In this document: positions 38,201 through 51,500 of the stretch, piece by piece
How positions within the stretch are numbered: position 1 is the first letter of the stretch
How the letters are laid out: each line of letters begins with the position of its first letter
Assembly: GCA_028564675.1 (NCBI GenBank)
Contig: JAOVVO010000025.1
Location: 1 to 64,000, forward strand
Origin: Onchocerca lupi
Taxonomy: Eukaryota; Nematoda; Chromadorea; Rhabditida; Onchocercidae
Direction: 5' to 3'
Length of the DNA stretch: 64,000 nucleotides
The notes under the pieces: model-generated
Databases searched by the model: none
Told to the model about the DNA's origin: nothing
Seen by the model: only the letters and a program-made list of their open reading frames with translations
Position numbers and translations under genes: made by a program

Positions 38201-41200
38201 ATTGGCATGCATATGCGACGTTTATGTTCATGGATTTTTGTTTATTGGTTTTTTTTTTTTTTTTTTTGAAAGAAAAAGAATTATATTCTCTATCGCTAAA
38301 ATTATTCTTTTATTGGCAACTGATTAGACTCTCTGAATAAGCTAGCTGTTTTCAGTGAATCCGTTATATTTTGCTTCATAAAGCTTCTAAAACTATGCCC
38401 TATGTTGTCTTGGTGCTGTCTAATTATTACCATTTCTTCTACATTTTGTGAAAATTCCTGAATTCAATTTCAATAATGTTAATTCAATTAAGTTTTAATG
38501 AGTTCTAGTGAAACTACGCCTTCACTTTTTTCATAACAAAAAAAAAAACTTATTAATTTTACCAGGTTCTTAGACTTTGTTTACATGAACTTTTTCAGAT
38601 ATACGACGTTCGGTTTTGGTAGCTAATGAACGAGAAGTACCGGTAGCTTTAAGTCGAAGTAAAAGCGCAACGGCTTTGAGAACACTAGATGCCGGTGTTG
38701 GAGAAGAAGATTTCTCAACACTCTGTCGGTTATTCCTAATTGCTGTTGCAATGCTTGAATCAAATTCTGATAACGAATATCTTCTCGCACTACATCTCTT
38801 GGATAAGGTATTCTTAATATTTCATAATATTATTTAGAAGGAAGAAGAATTCTGGATCGTAGAAAAAGATGATCATCTACTTGCATCAATTAATAAATTA
38901 TTGGTAACAGTATGCTGCCTGTTAAACAGCTGTTGATAATATTACTTAATTGTTTACTAGCAGATTAATGATATTATTTTTTTTATTTTTTAGTTTATAA
39001 TAATAAGATCATGTAGTATTTTAGTAGTGATATTATTTGATAAGGAAGCTCTCTTGACTAATAAGTTTAGATTTGAAGTCGTGTGGCCGGTTTTTTATAA
39101 TTTTTCAGTTTATTTTCAAGAATTACTAATATATTTTAAAGATATAGTTCAAAATATTTGCCTAATAATTTTAATATTTTTCTTTTTTGCAGGTATTTGA
39201 TGCAGCAGCTTCAGATAAGGCATTATGCTTGCAGCGTTTGTCAAAAACAGTATCACAGTTGGATTGGAAAAATTATAGTGGTATCGTTGGCTTAATCATG
39301 AAAGGTAAATTTATCTGTGAATTCTTTATTGTTATGGAAGTGCTTATGGATTTTCGCGTCATTGACTAAATATTGAAATTAATCGGACCTTCACTTTTTT
39401 CTCTCTTTTAGAGGCACGAGTTGTATGATATTTTTTAATTTAACATAAATAATAAAATAAATTGAGTAAGGGAAGAACCAAAAGTAAAAAAAAAAAAAAA
39501 GAAAAAAGAAAAAAAAACGGATTCATGCATTGCTTTACACATTTAAGTAGGTCTCTGAAACAAATTATTGGATTCTCGTATTCGGATCCTAAATTTGAAT
39601 TAAGATCTAAAAGTTGAAAAGTAATTTATCTTGACCATTTTACTTGTCTTCATGATTGTTATAACGATTTAGTAGTTTGCCAAAAGTAACGCTAAATTTC
39701 CGTTATATCTTACTTAGCTTTATGTATTATGAAGCTTCTAGGAGCAACGATACAGTCAGGTTACGAACTATCCCTATTGTTACTGCTGAAATGTCTGGAA
39801 GTGATAGATGAACCAGCAATGGGACCATGCAGTTTGATTCCTTTACTGATTACTTCATCTATGCCATTACTTTTGCTGAATTTTGAAGTACCAACACCAC
39901 TCTGCTTATCGATTACCAGAAAATTGACTGAAGTATGTTGATTACTTCTTTGAAATATTGTAATTTCCATATCCGAAATATTATTAACTATGAAAATTGA
40001 ACATTGTTCCATATTGCTATTCATTACTTTTATTCAAAATTTGAACGGAAGTTTTGGAATTCATATTGCTTCATAATTAGTGAAAAGATTATGTTTGTAT
40101 GCTTTAGGAAATGTGAATGACATTTGAATTAAAATCTAGGAATTGTGAAGAAATTTTTTTATCTATCTCAACTTGTTGCCGGAAAATTCAGTAGTTATGA
40201 ATCAAAAATTCATGATGAATTTCGAGTGGGAATATTTAAATCTAGTCCAACATTCATTATATTCGTGGTAGCATTACAATTACTCTGAAAACTTTGCATC
40301 GATTTTCGAAAGATACTAACCGCTTAATAGTCATTCATTTTATCTGTCCACTCTCTGACTAGACGTCATAAAGGAAAAACATTTTATTATTTTAAATCAC
40401 AATTTTTGTGAAATAAACATTTTATTTCAGTTTCTTTCGGAACGAATTACAGAAACCGAAGAACATTCACTTGATAATCCACTTGCTCATTTATCATCTG
40501 TAGGTTTTCACCTGATAAATTTATACTTTTCATTAAAAATTACGCTAATTTTTATCAGTTAAATTTTATTGATCGTCATTCATTCATTCATTTCGGCACT
40601 TGTAAAAAAATATTTTTTGTTTCTTCCTGTTGTTGACAATTATTGTTGATTTTATATCAAGGTATTTTTTTCTGATTTAATTAATTTTAGATGATGTACA
40701 AATACGCTGAACGTTGTTTTCCACGTGATCGTTTACAGTGGGCAAAATGTGTATTCAAGTATATGTACGATGGCCTAGCACCGGATCATACTCAACTTTT
40801 TGTTCTCCTTACTGAGGTTAGTGATTCTTCTTAGTTCTATATGAGGATACAATCTGTTACTTATTTTTGGTCATTTGACTTAGACTGAATATGTCTATAT
40901 GATTCCTGAATATTCGAATTATGCATACCTTTTCCGGTTCATGAAGATCAGATATTAGTAATAGGATGCATGAATTTAAACTTAAATATATTTCTCGATT
41001 CTTTAATGCTTGATTTTGAAAGAAGATTGATTGCTAAGATTAGCATAGAATCTGTTGTGCAAATTTGACGGAAATTAAGTATTTAAAGCTCGAAATCCTA
41101 AATAATTAAATATAATACACTTCTGCTACAAATGTTGAGCATTAGCTGCATTTGATGATTTCGATAATAAGTACTACTGAGACACTTTTAGTTTTATTAT

Positions 41201-43921
41201 TCCTTTGGTTAAATTATCCCATTGTCGCATGTCATCAAATCGTATTGTTTGACCGATTGACAACTGCGTGATATGGTAGCTTTGACTTGTATACATTATA
41301 TATATATGTATTATATATCTGGTACTAGATATTGTTACAGTGTCATGCATATTTAATGTAGGAAGTGGGAGAGAAATATGGTTTTAATGTCACTGCCGAA
41401 AGATCATATTCTCTGTACCCTTTACGATAGTTATTACATATTTTGGAAAATCCATGTTTAAAGATTGGTAATAATAATATGAGACTGGGATTGATGAGAT
41501 GGTATAGTTATGGCTGACGGCAGAAATGACACAAATTATCATTATGAGCAATTGCGATTCCATGTGCTCAATAATGTCGAATATTGTCATAAAACAGTTA
41601 TCTTTATATTCTTTCCCTCTTTTATGCTCTAGTTTTCCCAGAGGAATCGGAACAATGGAAAAAATGATAGAAAAGATTGGAAAATTGCTGTGATATTGTT
41701 CAATTAAAAGATGAAATGAAAGATAATTTCATTTCATCTTTTAATTGTTACATTTCATTATATTCGTTCAGAAAATGTAATGATAATTGTCTACATCATA
41801 AATCATTGAAAAACTGGAACGGAAGCTAAAACAAATAAAGGTCTGCAGGCTTAACTGTCAATCTAATCCCATTACCACTAAAATTATTGGAATTACGAGA
41901 TTACTGTAAAGGTCAAAAGAAGCTATGACTCGAATCATGAGGTGAAGTAGAACTACAAAGTCGAACTTATAATTTTCTGGAAATGTCTTTGGCTTATATC
42001 CGGATGGCCGTTCATTAAACAATGAATGTAAATCAAATTTTTGATTATGAATTTTTTGATATGTCAGATTTCAAGTTTACATCTTAAATTTTGGATTTAT
42101 AAATAACAAGCACGTTGTATCTTGCGCGTTATCACTAGGTATGGCATATAAAAAATCAGCTTTTAAAGCAAAAAAAGAGGGACAGAGTCAAATAATTAAC
42201 TAACTAAAATGTTTATAATGTCTTTCATCTTAAATGAGAACAAATTTTAAACTCTTATTTTGATAGACTTTGATATGTTTCCAAGAATCCAATAAAAAGG
42301 GAATTGTGGAAATAAAATTAAAATGACGCATGTAGATAGTAAAAGTAGTAAATCATGAACGTTGAGCTATAGCAGAAATTAGAAAAGGCCGAAAATAATT
42401 TCCAACATTCTAATATAAAAAGTAATATTATATTGTTGATATTGTCGATAAAATTAAAAGAATTAGATGCATTTAAATTAAATAGCACAATGTAGATTTG
42501 TTGAAATAATAACATTATATATTACAGATGTTGGAAAGAAGTATAACATCGTTGCATACTTATATACTTTCTTGCATATATTTATTGGCTAGTAATGCTG
42601 ATTTATCACAATGTTCATCATTGTCTCTAAATGCCCAGGTAATTTTTTTCTTAATTAACGCATACACGTTTTATGCTTACGTACGTGTACATATATATGT
42701 TATGTTTATTTATATAAATAAAGGGTAATTAAGATCTTATCGTTTAATAATAAGGAAAACTATCCTTCAACTAGTTTAGCTTTAATCTTCTCAATTCACA
42801 AATTTTTTTTTAATCTTAAATATTTTATGGCATCTCGAATCATGAGAAACAGCGTAAAGTTTTTAGTAGTAGGGTAGGAATATAATACATGTCCCTAAAT
42901 TATATTTTATATTATTTTCGAAATTTAGTTATTTCAAACTTCATTTATCAAGGTACGAAGATCATTATCAGTTAGACATAAAGTGCTATTATTGCTTGTT
43001 CTTTGTGAAATAGTTGTTGAAATATATGCACCTGTTGTAACGAATTTTGATTTCACTTCCCTCCTTTTCCCTTGTTTTTCCCTTTTAATTCTTCCACCAT
43101 ATGTTTCAGTGATGCATTTGATTTGAGTCGTCATTAAAATAATCGTTTTCCTTTGAAAATCCATCTGAAAGATTGCCGATTACAATCTATCCTTGAAAAT
43201 ATTTTTATAATTTTTCAATACAAGTGTCTTTGTATCTATCCATGTGCGTGAGTGTGTTTGTGTGTGTGTGATTTTCGTCACCAATTAAAGATTTATCTCA
43301 AATAATACTTTTGCACACGAATTTAATGCTCTAAAATGACAGATTCTAAAAATTCCTTATAATAGTTTCTGTTGTCACCTTTTATGCTTTTGTTTGTCTG
43401 CAAGACATAATAGTCTGAAGGACATCTGTCAAGTAAATTACTTTACTCAAACAATTAAAAGGTGCATATTTTGCAATGTTGAAGTGAAGAAAATTGCAGA
43501 TTAGTTTATACTAACTTAGTCGGTTAATTGCTAAACATTCATGTTTAGTAATCGATCGTGTTTAACTAGATGGTCATAAATATATAACATTACTGAAAAA
43601 TTAATTTTTAATCTATTAAAATTATTTAGTGTGATATGCTTGGATAACGCTAACCAAAGTTCAATCAAAACTTCGCAAATCAATAAAAATAAAAATAGTT
43701 TGGAAAAGAATAAACGAAATTTAATAAAGGCTGGAGTTTAAATTTAAATGTTTAAATTTTTGCATAATTTATTTTAGATTTGTTTTTCAGCAGGAACATA
43801 GAATACATTTTGTCAGAAAATAAATCCAAGATAAATTATATAAATTTTTGCTAACTCACACATTTTTTATTTATCCAATATTGAAATAGCTCTATCTTTT
43901 GCACTTTGTCATTTATTTCTT

Positions 43922-43964
<43 letters not shown>

Positions 43965-45531
43965 AAGAAAAAAACTGATTAAATCAATTATATTGAAAGG
44001 AATGGAAAGAATTGTTTTCTGTGGAAAAAGTTTGAAATTTTCATCAAAATCGATTCTTCCCCTTATTTGCAATGCCATTTTAAAATAATTATAACAAAAT
44101 CAATTTTATGATTATTCTCACGAGTAGAATCAACCAACTACCACATCTGTAGCAGCTTTAATTTATTATTGTTCCTTTTTCGTTTCTTATTGAAACTATC
44201 AGACCGACATATCGGGAGATAATTTCTTATATTCCTTAAAATTTAACGACATTGTGATAGCCCATCCTCGACATATTATGATTCTTGGTGGGCTTATTCA
44301 TTCCGTTACCGTAAAACCACCTCTTTGGACATTAACCGCAATATTGAACTGAAATTGTTTCTCGTCTATACTCGTTAAGATATCCTTCCATCCTTCAATG
44401 ATCTATTTTCTGAATTGTTGTAGACATTTTATATCACCCATAAAATCGTCCAGTCAGCTCTTAAAATGCCATTTTATTGTTATATACTTGATCCATTGAT
44501 GGAAAAAAAAGAAAAAAAAGCAGTATGAAAATAGAAAAATTAAATTCCAAAAATTTCATAAAATTCCAAAAATTTCATACCTTTTTTTTTCTGAATTTCA
44601 GGTTGTACGAGTTGTATCAAAGCATCTGCAGGTAATTTTTTGATTTGAATTTAGGAGAAGATTTAGACTTGTTAGTCTTCTTATTGGTTAGTGCTTGAAA
44701 GGATGTTATCGTCCTTACTGTAATTATAAATGGAACTTAAATGAAACTTGATTTCAGCTGACATCAAGCTGCAGTTAAAGTAGTATTGCTCTAAATTTAT
44801 TATTGAAGGATATTCAGTTTTTTTTTTTTTATAATCTACGCATTTCATGATTAGAGAACATAATAACTTCAGGGTCCAAACTGGAAAGATGCTTCAAAGA
44901 TTCTGAAATGTTTTGTACAGTATGACAGTATCGCTATTGACGGCCACATCTCAGTATGCTTTATTTCAATTTCCCTATTTTACTTCATTTTATTTTTCTA
45001 AAACGGCTCAAATGACCCTAAAAAAAATATTCATGCTACTTACATATGTTTTTCTCATTTTTTCCATAAAAGTCGTTATAATTATCGGAGTAATATTAGA
45101 GGAAACCTTTAATCCTTTGCGCAATAATCTGAAGAATTCAAAAGTAACACATGTTTTAAGGATCATCTGAAGGAATAGAGAGTTATTATAATGGCTCCAG
45201 TTAAATACTATAATGGAAAAAAAAATAGATTTTAATTGCAGCACAACATATTATAAAATTGATAAATAAGTAGTTCGAATTATTTGATAATTTAGGTATG
45301 AAGTTTTTAAATTTGCCAATTTCAAATTTTCTTAAAAAATTTCGCTTATTTTCGATTGAAATTTAAATTATAATTTGATATCAAGATAAAGAGATCCTTT
45401 ACATCTTCTTTTTGTTTTACGACCATCATATTTTAAATAAATTGATTAACCATTTCTTAAAAACCCTTTAATAGTTTCTTCTATATTCGGTTCCAATATC
45501 GAATCAGTTGCTGTAATTGAAATATAGAATG

Positions 45532-45565
<34 letters not shown>

Positions 45566-48500
45566 GAAAAAAAAATGGAATTTGGAAGAAATGTTTTCGT
45601 CACACATATATTCTAAGACTCATGTCATTGAGTTTAAGTTCAGTTATTGAAATTGAATTCGAAACGAAATTTCGATTAAAGTCTGATATGATAGTGTGTT
45701 GATTCTTCCAATTTTTTCTGTTTTCTATTAACAACATTAAATCTTTGTGCGTATCATGCGATCGCTCATATGATCATGCAATAATGGCTGTCAAATGATT
45801 CGACTTTATCTAGAATAATTAAATGCAATTTCTTTGTATAATTCAGGATGGTCCAGAATCAGATGAGGTTGCACGACCGGAAGGACTTCAGCTGGAAATC
45901 CCACTTCGTGGTTGCTTTATGCCTTCATCTTCTAGCTTACTAAAAAATACTCTGGAAACTGCGTCATTGCGAAAACACACTACGTGTAATCAGGTTTAAA
46001 TTTAAGAATTTCACAATATTTCCAAGTTTCCAAAATCATTGAAACTCATATTTATTTATTAATTATATTCAGATTTTGAATTTAATTCCAAACTTCAACT
46101 TGAAACTGATGCATAATTAAATTTGAAGACAAAAGTACGGGAACTTTTGATCAGTTTGCTAAATGCTTCCGGACTTCGTGTTGGTTTGCCGAAAAGTACT
46201 TCCATAATTTTCTCGCAGTCGTTACATGATGTTTCTTATGAACCACCGAATTCAAATTCCACCTCAACGGAGAGAATTTCACCATCATATGTGGGTGATG
46301 GCGAATCAGCATCCTCATTGGGAGTCGATCAGTCTGTTACCAATTCCTTCCCTCGAGTATTTCGGTAATTCAGTTTTTTTTTTTTTTTTTTCTTGCAATT
46401 ACATTGAATTTCAATTACATTAGAAGAAAATCACTTAAACTTTTTTCATACAAAAAGAAATTAACATCTACCCTTTCATAGGATAGCGAAATTACAATAA
46501 TTTATTTTAGCGAATTTGATTTCTTGGAAGCGGAACATGATACTGTATCAGAATCGACAGAATCCTGTTTTAACTGGCTTTCAACGATACGACCGCATTC
46601 CATAAGTAAAGCTGGTATTGATGTCGAAGAACAGTATCAGGATGATGAATGCACTGAAACTGCAGGTGATCAACGACCATCTTCAGCTGGTTAGCATTCC
46701 AAATATGAATTTCTTTCATTATTATGCCGTTGTGATCTAGATTATTCATGAATTTTATGGATTTCAGCTTCTGATTCGTTCGAAGTATCAAGTGAAAAGA
46801 CGCCACTTGAGTCAGGAATTCGTAGCGAAACAATTTCCGAAGAAGAAAGTTGTGACGAAGAATTAGAAGATGAATTTGCTGTTGATGACGAGAAGCTTCG
46901 GTAAGTGCTTTCACAAAATTTCTATATTTTCATTAATTTAATTTATTTTTTAATTTTTTTAAAAATAACAAAACCACCTCCAAAATTAAAATTAAATAAC
47001 AAGATCTTCCATAAATAACATTGACTGTCCATAAACTACTAGATTTCTGAAACTAGCAGGAATAATGGCTTTTATGGGATTTACAGAATGGCAGATATGT
47101 CATCATTAGCAGAATCTATTCGATGTAGCCATTCGGTGGTATCGGTAGAAAATGCACCACTGAAACGACTTCCTTTATTCTTGCAATGTAATCATCATGC
47201 TTCAGCTCAAGTAAGCGATATGCTTCTGTTACTTTTGTTATATTTGTATTTATTCAATTTGAAACTTTTGTTATATTTATATTTATTACCGAAACTTTTG
47301 TTATATTTATATTTATTCAATTTGAAATCCATGTGTTGACATTACTGATCCACTTAAATATACTACAGAAATATATTTTCTCTGCTGCTATGGAATTTCT
47401 CAAATTAAATTTCAAATAATGTTATTCCCGAATAACAATGCTATTCTCATATTTTTTGGAAGATTTTTTATTTTTAATTTTTTTTTAACTTTATCACGTT
47501 TTTGGATTAATCTCGCAATATTTTTTCTTTTTTCTGATTTTTAATATCTTTGCTGTACGTTATATTAAATTTAATCACACAGCGTTATATTGAATCATAC
47601 ATCAACAGCCTAAATATAATTAAATTATATTTATGTTATAATTGTTCATTATTTATTATTAATCTTTTACATAAATCAAATTTGGCTATTTAGATCAAAT
47701 AATTACTCTCATATACCTGCTTTCACAATTAATCATAATTTTTAGAGACCTTTATCTATTTAGAACAAAATATGCTAGATTTTAAGAATTGTTCATTAAT
47801 CAATAATCGATTTCATTTTACTGTCAACAAAAGTGGATTATGAAATTTTGCTGTTATCGATATTGATCAAATGTTATGCACCATTTGCATTTGTAAAAAT
47901 TTCAAGGGTGAACACCAATGGCTGTCAAATTTTGCGGACTTGAATGCCGATGAAAGTGGCGATTTGACGGCGCATTCGATTTTACTTTTTACACAACTTT
48001 ATCGAGTAAGTTGTCTTTTAGACTTTTTTTTTTTTTTTTTATAATAAAGGCTTAGGAAGCTTTCTGTTCCCCTTGCGTATGAGAAGGTTTGTCTGACTAT
48101 TTTGAGATCAATCAATTACTTAAAGTTAAATTATCTTATATTTCTTTAGTCGCATATTCTTATGTCAACCAATGTAGAACTGTAGATTTTGTGGTACTAA
48201 GCCAATGCATCACATATTTCGTTAGATTCCGGGACATAAGGATCACTTGATTGAAAATATGTCTAGAAAAATTGGAATAGTTTTGTTCTTTTTATCATTT
48301 TGTTATTAAAATCTGCAAATTGAATTTGTAAATTTAATTTTACCAAATTTTAATGTCATGTTTATTGATTCCCCTGTACAATAGTTTTATCAAAAGAAAT
48401 GAATATGAAAAAGGAAATATTTATGAAATAAGTGCTTAATCTGTATTATAATTTCTCGGTATATCATATTACAAAATAGAAATAAGAGAAATATCTTATC

Positions 48501-51500
48501 GTTCCCATTTGCACGACAGTGTTAAGCAAATAAAACATAGAGCAAATTGTTTGAAAAAACAGCCAGTATCAATTTCATTGTCCATTACTTCTGATGGAAT
48601 AAGTTAAGTAAATATGTGAGTACTTACTCATTCTCAAATTACTGTATGATATCTCTTATGCTACTGGAAGAAAAAAAAAGATATATTAGAAGCAGGTGAT
48701 AATCAGATTTTTATGTCTTATTTCATATATTATATGTCTATGAATATCAAAGTTGATGAGATAAATGTATTAAAAGAATATGCAAAATATTAGAATCAGT
48801 AGTTGAATTTTTCAACAAATTTTGTCAAAAATATTATCAAATAAGGTAAAATAAATTAGCTAATATACCAAATTTTTAGGAATGTTGTTTGAAGTTATCC
48901 GGTATATTACGTGATGCATCACAAGTACTTTCTTCATCATATCATGAAATCTCTGCTCAGTTCAGTGATGCATTGGATCTTGTTCTTAAAATTTTCGATT
49001 GTCCATTTCTGTTCGTTACGGCAGAACATGTATGTTGATTTTTTTTAATTTTATTCAGAAATCACATCGGTGAAAATGATGAGTATTGGAAAAAGAGATA
49101 TTTTGACTTAAAATTTGAATGAAGCTAATTGAAAGAAATCAGTTTTATGACCTAGTAGTCAGATAAATAATTTCGGTATAATTGTTGGACTATTTTCATT
49201 GATCTGTTCTATTTCACTTCTCTAGCAACATGATATGCATTTAACATTCCTCGATTTTGTTGGCTTCACTAACATCTATGAAATTAAAAAATCAGCAATA
49301 TCAATTAAAGTAGCATCAAATAAAATCTGATAATTTACAGAGACTTCAAATAATTTTAAATATGATTTTATTTTAAAATAATTGAAAAATAACATATATT
49401 ACGGTAGTATGTGAGGTAATTTTAACTATTATTAAATAGTTAAATGAATGAGCTTGAAGTTCATGTGTCTTTCTAATGCAATTATTAATTTGATTTAATG
49501 AATTAGTTGTTAAAATGGTTAAGAATTTTTATTGGAATATGTTCAGTGTTTTCAAATAATCTAAACAGCTAGTCCCCAACTTCATCATCAATCTTGTAAT
49601 AATTATAATAATTGTACATATAATACTTTTAAGGATAAGTGCAAGTCATCATCAATCGAATTTAGTACGTATTACGTAGTATTACTTAGAACGTATTTAA
49701 AAGCAATCTGTTGATGATTAATAGTTGAAAGATAGGGGAAGAAAGAGTTAGAGAGAAAGATTGAGATCCTTATTAATCAAGTGAAATTTGAATCCAGCAT
49801 GCATCTTGCATTTTGCCACTACATTTGAAGCAGTGCATGCACACTTCAATTGCGCAAACATCAAATACTTTTCACGATTAAGAAGAGCTTACCGCGATTA
49901 TGTTACCAACTGTTATCACATTCCACATATACTATAATATTACCAGATATATGGAAATAAACAATATTTGGTTTTTTTTTTTTTTTTTTTTTTTTTTTTC
50001 TTTAAGACTTTACACTATAAAATACACATGCCGAATGCTATTACGTGACAAAATTTTCCCACATGTTTTTCAGTAATATTTTTCCGACGAATTATATTTG
50101 AAAAATTTTTTAATATTTCGAAAAGACTGAAAGGAATAAAATTTTTAGTCAAAAGTAAAGGTAATTATTAAAATTTAATTTAAAATCATGAGTCTGAATA
50201 ATTTGATAGAAAACTTTTACAAACAATGGCAATTTGTTTGTTGCTTAATAAAGATAAAGATAAAAAGCTTAGTGGGATTTATAATTGTTGAAGATTCGAT
50301 GGGAATACTTTGTATTTTAATCAAATAGGACCATTACGGAAAAAAAATTGTTAGATTTCTAGTATTATCCTTCTGAAAAGACTATATTTTCGGTAGTAAA
50401 TTTCACAATTCAAGTAGTAATTTTTTTATATGGATAGTGCATTTCAGGCAGGAACTTTCCATAAAATTATTTATGTTTCATATCAAACCTTTTTCGGAGT
50501 GTAATTCATTTTTTAAGATTGAGCTAAAATATTAAAGCAAAAATATTTAAAAAATCCATTAAATTTCCTAGAAATAGCTACCATAATCGTTGTGTCATCA
50601 ATAATTTCATTATCATACCTTAATCACTTCAATTTATTTCTTTTCATTATTTTAATGTTGATTTTTTTTCAGTTACGTAGCAGTGAAATGTTATCACAGC
50701 AGAAATGCTTGTTACTGGAGTTGCACGAGCATTACGAGACATTTGTAGAACGAAAGGAACAATGTATTCGAGTAAGTAAAGAAAAAATAAATTATCACTT
50801 GCTATATATCTTTATTTAAAATAATAAACTGTAAATTAGTCAAGAAAAGAAGAGGGAAGAGTTAATGAGAATATCGGCTTCTTTCGAAAGACTTATTATT
50901 TTTCCCTTACTTTGATTGTATCTCTCAATTGCCCAGCAATTTGTTTGTTTTAAAATTGCCTCTTAAAAACTTTAAAAATTTGCTTATTTAGCTATTTCGT
51001 ATCAAATATTACGTAAACTTTTTGCTTCCCTATATTTCATTATCATTTATTCTTGCTCTATAAAATTTTGCCTCTATTTTTGCAAGCTAATCAAGTATAT
51101 GATTAATTCCAGAAATTTCATTCGAACTCACTGAATTTGATAGATTTTAAAGGAAGAATAAAAAAATGTGATTCATTCGAAAAAAAAAAAACTGTAAGCA
51201 AAGAGAAGTAAGAAAAAGTATAGAAGGAAATTTATATGATGCTTGAAATTTAAAAGTTTGCTCCGACCTTTCTCAGTCATTATTTAAAAAACTTCATCAT
51301 CACATCATTTGACTTTAATTTGTCCATAGTCCTGCAATTAACCCATATTTATTTACATTCTAACAGAATAGACTTGAAACTCGAACTCTCTGCATGGGAT
51401 CATTCAGATAATATTTTAAGATGTGATCGATCGCTTTATTGAATTACATCTAAATGATTTATATTTCACTTTCCGTTGAAATTCTCAATCTCATATCATA

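Noticed and set aside
42934..43164. Coding-looking open frames on both strands inside Furry intron 42
   Set aside because: Furry residues on either side (exon 42, then the microexon and exon 44) align continuously with other Furry proteins, leaving no room for an extra exon. The minus frame has no convincing splice partners or homology.
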